A stretch of DNA of 64,000 nt from Seison nebaliae (lineage: Eukaryota; Rotifera; Pararotatoria; Seisonacea; Seisonidae): contig JALJEE010001847.1 of the NCBI GenBank assembly GCA_023231475.1, positions 1-64,000 of the forward strand. The letters are read 5' to 3'. Both the position numbers and the translations under genes were made by a program. Positions within the stretch are counted from its first letter, which is position 1. Every line of letters starts with the position of its first letter. Below the pieces are notes generated by a model, which worked only from the letters and a program-made list of their open reading frames with translations, was not told where the DNA came from and did not search any database. This document shows positions 11,590 to 23,598 of this stretch, one piece after another.

Positions 11590-11671
11590 GCTGCGATGGC
11601 CGAGTGGTTAAGGCGTTGGACTCGAAATCCAATGGGGTCTCCCCGCGCAGGTTCAAATCCTGCTCGCAGCG
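11590..11671 (+). tRNA. tRNA-Ser(CGA): tRNA-Ser (CGA anticodon), copy 3
   Basis: Identical over all 82 nt to the copies at 7340 and 9864. Its flanks differ from theirs. A TTTT run follows within 10 bp and a longer T-run within 25 bp, enough for Pol III termination. Confidence 0.96.
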
Positions 11672-11878
11672 AAAGTTTTCTAAACTTATTTTTTTTTAAA
11701 ATTAATTGTTGTTCAACTTCGTTGCTAGGAAACAATTTCAGTTGATTCAATTTTCGATTCGTTCTATTCGACTTATACGAGTATAAAAGACAGCATTCTC
11801 AACGAAATATTTCAATTGAATTTATTTTGCGCTTTAGAAAAATTTATTTTAACGAATTGGCAAATGAAGAAATTTGCG

Positions 11879-12020
11879 AGGTGTCATTCCTCCTGGATAG
11901 GGGAGGAATGACATCTAATATCTACCATTCCTTTTAAACGGAAAAGGAATGGTAGATAAGATAAGGGATGGAATGGCATTCCATTCCTGATGGAAAATGC
12001 AACGGAAAATCCCGTCCATC
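11879..12020. repeat. Cluster of inverted repeats (GGAATG hairpins)
   Basis: Hairpin 1: TGTCATTCCTCC (11882-11893) pairs with GGAGGAATGACA (11902-11913), and the stem extends outward by three more pairs including one G-U. Hairpin 2: ATCTACCATTCCTTTT (11920-11935) pairs perfectly with 11942-11957 around a 6-nt loop. Next is the palindrome TGGAATGGCATTCCA (11969-11983). Then CTGATGG pairs with CCATCAG near 11988-12018. All share CATTCC/GGAATG. Possible structured RNA, mobile-element end or palindrome cluster. Confidence 0.75.
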
Positions 12021-12332
12021 AGCCGGGGTTGCTGAAGAAGAATATCATTTCGAAATATATTCAACAAATCAGGCAACGAACCAATGACGATTATGCGACA
12101 TGACACTCACCAAAAACCTAAAATCTTCTTTAATATTTTAATAAAATTTATGAAAATTATTCCTAAACTTCTTTGATTTTCTCTTTTTCTTTAATTTCCA
12201 ACATTTCATCTGATTTTGAGAATTACTTACCACCTCAACTATAAAGTGGAACTGAATTGAATTGTAATTGATATATTTTTTTTTTAAATTTCATTTTGTT
12301 TATTTTTTCCAATTTGTTTTTTCTTGTTACGA

Positions 12333-13445
12333 ATGGCACCAAAGAAAAGGAAAGAGAAAGTACAAAAGAAACCTCGCGATTTAAATCGTTTGAAAAACAC
12401 AAAGAAGTTTAAACGTTGGGAGAAACGGATTGTTAATGGTAAACCTGGTAGAATGTGGTCGAATAGGAATATGCCTGGAATTGGACCACGTTACAACGAT
12501 CAACTAAAAAAGAACAACGTGAAGGATTTGGAAAGTATGGTAGAGAAATCGAGAATGGCTTCTAATCTTAATGGTTTCCTAGAAAAAAATATTGGAATGA
12601 GAGCGGATTACAGAGAAATTTGTCGACAAGCATTAGGTGATGTACCGAAAAATACGGATTTTTCGGAGAGTGGAAGTTTTAGATTGAAATCAATGGCGAG
12701 AACAAAAGACCCGAGTTTACAGAAACCGGGGACGAAGGCAACACTTTCCAAACCGAAGACGAAATCTGCTTCAAATAGAACCAGAAGTAAAAGCAAATCG
12801 TTAAAGACAAAAACGGTTACAATCAAATCACCAGCTAAAACCAAAACTAAATCAAAAACTAAAACTGCATCGAAATCGAGATCCAGAAGTAAAACGAAAT
12901 CAAAACCTAAAACTGCATCGAAATCGAGATCTAGGAGTCAAACGAAATCAAAACCTAAAACTGCATCGAAATCGAGATCCAGAAGTAAAACGAAATCAAA
13001 ACCTAAAACTGCATCGAAATCGAGGTCCAGAAGTCAAACGAAATCAAAACCTAAAACTGCATCGAAATCGAGATCTAGGAGTCAAACTAAATCAAAACCT
13101 AAAACTGCATCGAAATCGAGGTCCAGAAGTAAAACGAAATCAAAGCCTAAAACTGCATCGAAATCGAGATCTAGGAGTCAAACAAATTCAAAAAGAGGAA
13201 AACCATCAGAAAAGAGAACTCATTCGCATTCTGCAAGTAGTAAAAAAACCAAATCGAAATTAAGTAAGAAAACGGGTTCTAGGAAACGGACGACGAAAGG
13301 CACAGGTAGTACAGACATGAAAACGGCCAGAATGTGTTCCGAGTCCAGTAAAAATAGAAGAAACAATGAGGTTGTCATTACCATCAAAAATCCAGATCCC
13401 GGTTGTCCCAAGAAATTGGATTGTATATGTCAATCGCAATCCTGA
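12333..13445 (+). CDS. BAF-like domain protein with Ser/Arg/Lys repeat tail (paralogue 1)
   Basis: 370 aa in one exon, starting at the first in-frame ATG (MAPKKRKEK). Residues about 33-105 contain a domain whose spacing matches barrier-to-autointegration factor: PGIG, Leu seven residues after the GIG, FLEKNIGMRADYR, EIC, then QAL, with a four-residue deletion in one loop. The middle is extremely basic and includes seven tandem 16-residue repeats of the form KTASKSRSRSKTKSKP (12861-13196). The C-terminus ends with GCPKKLDCICQSQS. The gene at 42845 has the same architecture, and 26 of 53 core domain residues are identical. Family knowledge: BAF binds DNA and bridges chromatin. Inference: a DNA-compacting nuclear protein, perhaps in sperm. 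Neither RS-splicing-factor RRM nor histone H1 winged-helix features are visible. Confidence 0.8.
   Translation: MAPKKRKEKVQKKPRDLNRLKNTKKFKRWEKRIVNGKPGRMWSNRNMPGIGPRYNDQLKKNNVKDLESMVEKSRMASNLNGFLEKNIGMRADYREICRQALGDVPKNTDFSESGSFRLKSMARTKDPSLQKPGTKATLSKPKTKSASNRTRSKSKSLKTKTVTIKSPAKTKTKSKTKTASKSRSRSKTKSKPKTASKSRSRSQTKSKPKTASKSRSRSKTKSKPKTASKSRSRSQTKSKPKTASKSRSRSQTKSKPKTASKSRSRSKTKSKPKTASKSRSRSQTNSKRGKPSEKRTHSHSASSKKTKSKLSKKTGSRKRTTKGTGSTDMKTARMCSESSKNRRNNEVVITIKNPDPGCPKKLDCICQSQS
12861..13196 (+). repeat. 48-bp coding minisatellite, 7 copies
   Basis: Seven in-frame copies of a 48-bp unit encoding KTASKSRSRS(K/Q)TKSKP. The K/Q position alternates K, Q, K, Q, Q, K, Q, and synonymous differences (AGATCC, AGATCT, AGGTCC) follow a mixed higher-order pattern, which suggests recent unequal exchange. 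The last copy is truncated. Copy number is likely to vary between individuals. Confidence 0.9.
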
Positions 13446-15272
13446 AAATTTGGAACATTCTCGAACTAATTCAAATCATTCCCCAACAATCGAAATGTCC
13501 CAACAAAATTGTTTTCAGAGAAAGTCAGTCGTTTAATTCCAATTTCATTATAAAAATTTTTTATTTGTAAATCTTATTAGAGTTTTATCTCGATGAATTT
13601 CATTTCCAAAGAATTCTTTTTAGCATGCGAACTTTTATTTTTCTGATTATTTTGGAAATTTTTTAGAAAAAAAAATCATTTTCTTCATATTCCCAAAAAG
13701 ATTATCGAATAATTTGTTAAATTGAACTTAGCATATCGAATTGAGAGTGTGATGATATTGAACAGGTTAATGTACAAGAAGGAAGTGAAATATGAAGTTG
13801 GAGGAAGAATTGAATGGAAACTAATTAATTTCTCTCGAATAGATTGAGTGAAAGGAAATGGGGGAAAGTGTTAAACGACGAAACGATTTATATTTAGGCT
13901 GAAGTCGATAAATTTCTGAGTTTGCTTATGTGGAAAAGTTATCAGAATATGATAGTGTGATTAATAAAGCGAAATGAATATATTTGATTTCGATATCTGT
14001 CCAAAAGTTGTGATATAAGATGGAGGGGGAGAAGTGCTTTCTTTCGTGTGTATGTGGTTTAGTCGAGGCGTAGGTGGAATTGAGAGAACATATTAAATTA
14101 AAAAAGATAATGGCAAATTTTATTAAATTGGTTGAGCGAACGAATATAAATGAAATTCATCATCAGATACGAATGATGGTCGATTGATATGACATTGTCA
14201 TTTTAAAATGAAACGGAAAATGTCGAGTGACTATCCAAAATAAGTTTCAATGAATTTCCTTCAAGTTATTATGTAATGATTCTGATAAAGAGGAGGAAGA
14301 AGAGAAGAAATAAGAAAAGCAGAGGAGAATGATCTCTGACTTCTCATACTGACAATTCTCTGAAGAGTTCAGAGTGAGATGTGAATGTATAACGCGACAA
14401 CATCCTTTTATATGTCTTATAAACTTTCAATTATTATTTGATTGAAAGTGATTATGTAAAAACTATTTTTCTTTCTTCTCGTTAAAAACTTGAGATTTTT
14501 TAAAAAATAATAAAAAAAAATTTTAATTTCTTTTTTTAAAAATATATTTATTTATCTACATATATATGATAATGTTGTTGTTGTTGTTGTTTTACGTATT
14601 CATAAATTTTCTTTCGCTGTTGACATATTGAAGAGAATTACAAACAATTCCCTTTTTCTTCCACTGTCCATTGTTTGGAGGTCGAATTAACTCCTCCAGT
14701 TTTTTGATGAGTGAACATCATTCGAAATGTTGCCGATAAACATAATATTGTCGTATGTTACGTTTCCGTACTAATGATAAGAATTGGAAAAAATTCTAGA
14801 GGCAGAAAATAAGTCTTAATCCTTATCTTTCCAATTCCTTCACGAAACAACACCAGATTGTGGTACTGTATTATCCTTATAATACTTCTCCATTTTTTAC
14901 ACATACTCTTCATTTTCATTCATGTATCCCGATACGAACATTCACCAAATAGAGTCGACTATTGGAAACTGTGAAAATTCTAATAAGATTTAATTTCCCT
15001 TTTCAACCTAACTGACAAGTTGGTTTAATAAATAATTTTTTTTTCAAATTTTTTTCCTCAAATTTTATTTTGCTATTTTTTTTTTATTAAAATATTTTGA
15101 TAAAATTTCTTTCGATTATTTTTGATGAAATTGTTTTCGATTTTTTTTTATGACACTACATTTTCATTTAAAATAAGTATTTAGTATTTTCTTCAAAAAA
15201 ATTTTAATTTTCTTAAAAAGAGAATTGGAATTGCAGATTTTCATGAAATATCTCAAATGGGAATGACGAATA
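13446..15272. other. Intergenic, nothing recognised
   Basis: A 1.8-kb AT-rich gap. It holds a short (TTG)n run at about 14573-14592 and T-rich tracts at 15.0-15.15 kb. No open frame longer than the background. The right end is likely the promoter or 5' UTR of the RhoGEF gene. Confidence 0.4.
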
Positions 15273-18200
15273 ATGATGAATGAAGACAGAAAGAATGATG
15301 ATTCGTTGAGAATGAAGAACATTGTAATAAAATGTTCAGAGAAAGGTTTCGGATTCACCGTCTCAGGAGCACAACCAGTACGTGTTGCCAAAGTTAAGTT
15401 AGACAGCGTTGCTCATGAGGCGGGTATGGTGGATGGTGATATTCTCATTCGAATTAACGGAACATCAGTAATCGATGCTTCACACGAACAAGTTGTACAG
15501 TTGATTAAATGTTGGAGTTTTTTTTGTTTAGGAATTTTCTGTGTAATCTTTTCAGCTTCCCAATATGTTCATTTGACTCTCGCCAATATTGTCAACAATG
15601 TTCCGTCAGGAAACTGCTCCGATAAGAAGACTGATAACGAGGGTGACGATAACAAGATGACGAGTGAACACCAATCACAAATGAAGAATATCGATGAGAA
15701 TGGAAATCATTCGAATTTGTTTGTAAATTTTTCTTCACTTCCTATTTCTTTCCGACTTTCCTCCTTTTCACGTAAATGATAAAATAATCATATTCCTTTC
15801 TTTCCTTCCTCTCCAATTGATAAAGATTTAATGAATAAGAATTAATATTAATAAGTTAAGTAGAAAGATTGGAGAAAAGAATTTTCTTCAATATTTTTCT
15901 TTTTTCGACGGTCAGACATCGAAAGAATTGAAATGTTCTCCGAATAAATTCAGATGGAGAATGGAAGAGTCGAATAGAAGTTTTTGAAAAAATAATTCAA
16001 ATAGTAAAATGATATTGTGAAAATGTTTAACGGTGGTGGAATATGTGAAATATGTTCCTCCTCCTTCAACTTATTTTTTTCTTATCAATTCTATTTTGTT
16101 GTTATTGTTATTGTTGTTGTTGTTGAGATGAGAGGAATGATAAGAGGATGTTATTATTGTCATCATTGACGTCGACATCGTCGTCCATTTTAACATATTT
16201 TCTTTCGATTAACTCAATTTCAATACTGGTAATTTTTTCACCTTTTTTTTTCTTTTTTTCCGGTTTTTAATGCATTCTTCTAACTGGTTAGACGAGATAT
16301 TAAAATGGAGGAGATGAATGATGAAATGAATGATGAGAATCATCTCTTTCAATCAACATCAACAACAACAACGACCAATACGACAACATCGTCAACATCG
16401 ATTTTGAGGAATTTGATGGAGAAGACACTGAACATTTTACAACGAACTCGTTCGGATAATGTTGATGACGCATCACAAACAATAACAACACAACTAAAGG
16501 AATTCATTCCACTTCCGTTGCCGATGGAAGTGGATGAAGATGAGCTACAGGTTAATTATATTTCTTGTTTTCCTTTAAACACATGTCAGAATGATGATTA
16601 CATATGAAATTGGATAATAATTATGAAGAGAAAGAATTATATGAACTTTATTCGTTCCATTTTATTCCACTCTATTTTTCCATTCAGTTATCCTCATTTT
16701 CATCCTCTATTCAATTGTGCGTGTAGTGACTGAATGAGTGAGTTGACTTAATGAGGAATCGAAATAATGGAATAGTAGCAGTAACATAAATAGTCATCGG
16801 TAATCGGTTAAAATGAATAGACGTAGAATAGACGGATGATATAAACAAATCTTTCAATTTTCCCATCCCTTCTGTCCTCCAAATCTGAGAACGATCTGAA
16901 AAGAAATGATGAATCAGATGAAAATTTCTTTCCAAATCACATTGATTTCATGAGAACGATAAGACGGTTTCCTCGATTTTTTAAAGATTAACGTCCATCC
17001 TCTCCATCATACTCATAATTTATGTAATTCATCTAGAAATTATATTAATGTGATCAATAATTGCTGTGTAGAACTTCCGTGAAATTAGAGAGAAGAGAAA
17101 CGGATCGGCTTGATTGATGATGTTGAGCGTTGTTGCCTGAAACACTCAAACACACAACGAACGTTATCGTTTCAGTTATTTTACTCAAATCCGATTTCAT
17201 GTCGATTTCTTCTTCAATTCTATTCCAATCACTTCTATTAATCGACATCATCTAACTCCATCAAACTACTTCACTTTACTCAATCTCAATTCAATAACAA
17301 CTAGTCACTTGTATAGTATTATGTATTAAAGGATTGTGTGTCCGATGGCACATTGAGAGAGAGAGAGAGAGAGAGAGAGAATAGATGTCGTTTCTTCTTC
17401 CAACCATTTGTCCGACAAACTGTTTTTAAATGAATTCAATTGAATTCCTCTTTTGCCAGTTCTGTAAGATTACATTTCTTATCAATTTCTTTTTTTTTAC
17501 TTGTCACTTCGTTTCCTCCTCTCTCCATCATGGAAGAATAATCATCATGATTCTTCATTCCTCTGACCGGAGATTTGAGAAGGGGGAAATGAAGAGGTGT
17601 AACGTTTTTGAAAGTAGAAGAAGAATGCAAGTCCATACGACCACTGGAACGGGAATTTAGAGAATTCTATTCGTATGTTGATGGGAAGGTTCCTTCCATT
17701 ATCTCTACTCTTCCCATATCTATATGGCCGTCATGATGGTTCCCTAGAAATTTAATTCCACCACAGTTCATTCGAACTTAACTGAAAGGTGAATGTTCAG
17801 TTGATGAGATAGTTTGTCAGTAAAATATTCTTCTTTCTCCCAAAACGAAATCACTTTCACTTTCCCTTCATGCGTCAAATCATCGTTCCTTCCATTATAA
17901 TCCGATCAACATCTAATATAATGATATTGAGAAAATCTTCATAAACTTCAACAATAATTTTGAATGTTCATTCAATCGTCTCGTTAAAAGGAAAATTTCC
18001 AATTTGAATTTTGAGGAAAAATTAAATCAAAAAATAGAGAAAAATTGCTGAGAATGGTAATGAAATAATTAATTAATATAATCTCTCTCAAAAGAATGGT
18101 AGTGGGCTGAGAGTGAGAGAAGGAGGTGTGCATTCTCCTTTCGACCGCCCTCCCTTCTTCAATTATCATTTTCAGATTGATACAAATGAAGACGGGAGAG

Positions 18201-21200
18201 ATGGGTGATGCAAAACTATTTGTTAAGTTCAGCTTGTCCTCTTAAGAGAAAGAATAATAATGATTACTTAGCAACGTCATCCTTGACGTGTGAGAAGAGA
18301 AAAGGAAAGAATTTGATGTGGTTGAAAGAAATAGAGAAATTTCTTCTAATTTTTCTGTCACTCATTATCCAATTGCCAATTGGAAGTAATCATCCATACG
18401 TTATTCCTACTATCTCAACTCCCACCAACGACTAGTGGCGAAGATATGATGATGTATGTCGATGTGTTTAAATGTGGAGGAGCATTTGAGTTATTAACAT
18501 TTCCATTCCATTCCATTCATATGGATACCATACGAACTCTGGTGAATTGTAGAACAATCATCGAATATCTGTTTCTTCCCGTAAGATATCTGTAGGTGGA
18601 TGGCGGAAGAAGCGAAAGATCAAGGTAGAATAAACGATGATGATGATGATCTCATTTCACTCCATTGCACATTCTTCTTGCACAATTCGCCCATTGTGGT
18701 TGTGTGCTTGTGTGTTGGTGTGTCTAAGAATGTTGGAGTGGAGCTCGCGATGTGAAGAGCAGTTTTATAGGAATGAGAAGAATGGATGGTTGAATGAATT
18801 TGAAAGAAATAATAATGATTCATTTGTACATCCACATTTGGCAGCGAAGAGTTCCATATGCAAACCTTCGAAGTCCGTGCACTCAATGTGCACCCAACAC
18901 GCATCTAAGGTGAATGAACGATAAATTTTCTTCTTCACTCAATTTAGATATGAGAATGCTTATTAGAGTTGAGTCGTAACCTATCAGATTCATTCCGTGT
19001 TCCTCTGCACAACATTATTCACTTTTAGCCCGTTAGACCTCCGGATTAATCGATCGGAATAAAATATCGCCATTCATTCACAACGCCACTGGCAATGGTG
19101 ATGATGAACGATGAAAGATCTGCTGTACTTTAGCTAAAAGTTCTTCTTTTTGTTCGATGTGGAAACGATGATGAAGGGGAAGATAGATGACTGGAACTGA
19201 AAGAGGAAGTTCTGGGAAGGACGATGGAAGAAAAAATGTTAAGCGATCACAGTTTCTATGTTACTCTAAGATAAACCTTTCACACGTACTATATATTAAT
19301 AATTGGCGTTCCTTCTCCGTCCCATCCGTCGCCACATCGATGCAACAATTAATCTTCCTTCTCAATTCTCGACCATTTATCATTGTTCCTCGACGTCTTC
19401 CCACGTCCACCTACTCCTCTCTTGATCACGTACGTCATCCCTATTACATCCTTTTTTCACAGTTTCCAATTTAACTAATCTCTCAACAACAACGTCGATA
19501 ATGTTTCGTTTGAGATGTGGGTGGGCGAAATGTGCGCGTTTTCGTGCGCTATTATGTAAGAATGTGTCGTTCAAACTCCCAGTTTATTTGTATGTGTGTA
19601 TGTGTGTATGTGTGTGTGTATGTGTGTGTGAGTGTGTGTGTGTGTCGAGAAGGATGAGAATGATAAATAAATTTAAAATGAAAATTCTCCAAATACATTT
19701 TTTGGAATAAAGAATTTTCTTCAGTTCAATTGACGTGGAAAAAGGAGTTGTTCGATTTGAAAGATTGATTCGTCGATAATCATTTATCATTTGGATGAAA
19801 TCAATTTCATTTTTCAATGTGTCTCCTCTTTCTTATTAGCCGTTCTCTGAAATAAGTGGAATTATTACGTCAATTTTCTTGATATCATCGATAATCCGTG
19901 AAAAATCATAAATTATTTCATTTTTTATTGTTTTGTTTTTTGATCATTTCATTCTTTTCTCTTTTCCATCCTCTCTTTCACAAACGAGGAAGAGGAAATG
20001 TTTGATGAAGTTCTCCAATTGTTCTTGGAATGATTATTGAGAATTGGGAGAATGTTAATGACGAGAATTTCTATCATTTGAACGATGTTAAAAAGAGTAA
20101 TTGATTTTTTGATGAAAATGTGATTATCGATATTTTATGAAATTTGCAAATAACTTTTTCTTTTATCTGGACAGAATGAGAAGTTGAAGAGAATGGAAGA
20201 AACGAATGAGAAGCAGCTGCAACTTCAGCAACAAATCGATTTATATTCAAAGTTTCTGTCAATAGCTTCTGACGAATACAAGGTTCTTTTTCCTTCTTTT
20301 TTTTCTTCCTTCCTTCCTTCTTTTTTCGTCACCAATTACACAACGGATTAATTCTCATTTCTTTTCTATAGAAGTTTCTACAACTTTATGAGAATGACCC
20401 AGATAATCCGATCAAACAGAAATTGTTGAAGGAAACCAAATTGAAAATGGACGAACTTGAGAATAATTTTAAGAAACATCTCGAACGTTTAAAGAAAACG
20501 AATTCTTCTTTAATTCATCCATCACAAACTATCACCACTCCCATCACAACTATCACAATACCAACATGTAGCACCATAACAACAACAACAACAACTAGTA
20601 ATACTAATACACCATTATCGTCAGATGGTGGAACAATTGTTGAGGATGTCAATATTAACACGACAACTATGACGACGACGAATACGACGACAATGATGAA
20701 TAATCAAGTTGATGAGAGTGGAGATCAAATGACACAATGTGAAGATGGTGAGGAGAGCTGTTCGAGAGAAGTGAAAGAAGAGACAATTCTATCGGATGAA
20801 ACAAAGAATATTTTGACGAAATGTTATTCATATTATGTCCGAAGATTTCTCACCGTTTCATATTCGGATGTCGATAAAATTTTACAAGATCCTACAGCTA
20901 CCGTTTATTTTTTTCTTTTTTTTATTACACAAGAACGTCAACCAATTCATCCAACATTCAACAATAACAATAACAATAATAATAATAGTAGTAATTCATC
21001 GTTGAATATTTTCGATTTCTTCTTTTATTATTTTACTCGTCATTGTTATAAGATGGCGGAGCGGAATAAAGATCTACCAAGATGGGCCTATGAAATATAT
21101 TCTTGTTTTCTTGACGTGAATTCAGTTTGTAGAGTATCATCGAAAATCCTGCATGTGGATCATGACGGAAAGGAAGTGGATTATCGAGATCTCAGCAAAT

Positions 21201-23563
21201 TAGTTTTGAGCGATATCTCAAAATTTGCAGCTCAATCTAACGATGCATCTTACACGTTCCAAATGAGAGAGTTGGCGAGGAATGTTCTTCGTCACGTCTT
21301 TGATCGAATCAACAAACGACTCAAATCTTTCCTCAACGACATCGTTCTCTCTCAATTTTATTTGTGGTTAGTACAAAATATTTTGAGTGGCATTCTCATT
21401 CCTCCGTGTGATAACGATGTCAATGAACAATTGTTACAATCGATTACGATCAATAATCATGAAACGAATCCACCATCCTCCACCATCACGACGGTGAGTG
21501 GTGATCCATCAGAAATAGGTAATTCTCATTCCAAATTAGATGTGGATTTAGAGGCAGATGAATTAGAGAAATCTCTCACTGTCGCCTCCTCCAACGAAAT
21601 GTATTATCAATCTATCATATCGAAAATTGGTCAAAGTGTCTCTAATTTGAATGAGACGAAAGCGAAGAACATTTATTTGATGAGAAGGAAAGATTTTCAA
21701 GCCATCTTCACCAACATGTTAGGTGATCGAATAACTATGTTGATGGGGATGAATTGTGCCGCTAATTATTGTTCTTCTCATACGAACGAGGATAATAAGG
21801 AAACCGTTCTCGATATCATCACTCCATATTCACTTTTTCTCTCATCATCATCTGCCGCTTCTTCTTCTTCTTCTTCCTCCGTTTACTTATCAACACTTGT
21901 CAAATCCACCACGCACACAATGGCAGCATTCGCTTCATCATCGCTAAAAAAACGAGCAAATGGTAAATCGTCGTCATCATCGTCTTCTTCTTCCTCTAAT
22001 CTCACTATGGATGATTGTCTCCAATTGTATTTGAGAAAACAATACAATCGAATTTGGCTCTGGTCCATTACCACCTTCTACAAGAGAATTATTCGCTTTC
22101 TACCTCCAAATAATATTCTCACATTAGATAACACTTCTCCATTCGTTCAACAAGTTCCATCATCTGAACTTCCCAAATCCTTCGACGAATTACCTAATCA
22201 TAAGAATTTGTTGTTTCAACGTCCTTCCTCCAAAATGTTCAATTATTTCGTACAACAATTACACACGTCAATGTTCCAAAGAAAACCATCGAATGACGAT
22301 TCATCCAAAGACAATAATTTATCGATGAAATCATCGAACAAATCGAAAAATATAAATCTCGCTCAAATGAGAACGGTGTCCGCTTTCTATCCAATTCTCT
22401 ATTTGGCCGAACCATCCACAAAATCATCCTCATTTAATTTGAATTTCTTAAAATCGAAAATCACTTCAACTGGTGGTGAATTGAACCGTTCATCTAAACA
22501 AACGATGGACATTCCCTCACATCTCATGACGATGAGAATTGCAGCAAATAATGTATCGTGTATGAATATTCCTTATCTTTTCTATTATGTGAGTGGTCGA
22601 GTGATGAGTGATGATCAATTGGATCGAGTTCTCACATTTGTAACGAAAGAAAAGAAATTGAGAACATCACTCACTTCAATGAAAGGAAAAAAAGTTTTCG
22701 GTCATTTCATCAGTGAACATTTCCCCACATATGGAGCTTTCTGTTCAGCTTGTTCTCATTTTATTTATGGAATTGGACCATCAATGTTATATTGTATCGA
22801 ATGTGACGGTCGATTTCATCGCGAATGTTTCTTCAACACTTTCAATCGATCTCTCCAATATAAACATGACTCTTTGTCTTCACTTCCATTATATGAGAAT
22901 GATGAACGATCGTTGACTCATCGAAAATCCAATTTACCACCATCGAAACATCAAGAGAAGAAGGCACGACGGAAAAAGACGTCGGTTGAAGGCTCTCGCA
23001 GTGAGAGTTGTGATAATGAAAAGAAATTTTTGAATTTGACACATTTCTCTACAACAAACACTACAACTGGAACGACGACATTAACCGCCACTAATTCCTC
23101 CACACGATTATCTGCAAATTCTCAGTTTTCAGCTTCGTCTCTCATCAAATCGCCATCGGGAATATTTCGTCCGTTTAATGACAGTAATGACAAATCGAAC
23201 GATAATGAACATTTCGACAGTTTCGACACGAGAAAACATCCGAATCGTGCACTCGCACAATTCAAAGACAGTCTGCCCACTCCCACCAATGACGTAGGAA
23301 GAGTTCTTCCTTGTCCCGCTCCCACCAAAATGTATACACAATATGTACACGACATGCAGACACGTTTGATGATGCATGAGAATGATGTGACACCGGTTAA
23401 TTTCCATCATCCTCATCCTCATCATAATCATCATCAGAATAATGGAACATCCCCAATTATGAGTGGAAAATATCGTTATATGTCGAGAAATGTGAAAAGT
23501 TCTGAGAAAAGATTTCTTAATGATTCATTGAATGATATGGATCGTAAAAATGATAATGAACAT

Positions 23564-23598
<35 letters not shown>

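Larger units (their letters stand above)
16551..20174. other. Long intron 3 of the RhoGEF gene
   Basis: The only multi-kilobase intron in the window. Frame phase is 0 on both sides (CAG before GTTAAT; acceptor at 20173-20174). It holds a (GA)n run at about 17355-17380 and a (TG)n run at about 19590-19647. Small open frames inside show no domain. It could house an alternative promoter giving a form without PDZ, but no direct sign of one is visible. Confidence 0.6.

Noticed and set aside
12608-12844. Antisense frame over paralogue 1 with hydrophobic composition
   Set aside because: It is the complement of the Lys/Ser-rich coding sequence, which automatically reads as Phe/Val/Leu; no independent support.
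19584-19817. His/Thr and Cys/Val frames over the TG repeat
   Set aside because: Translation of a microsatellite in an intron.
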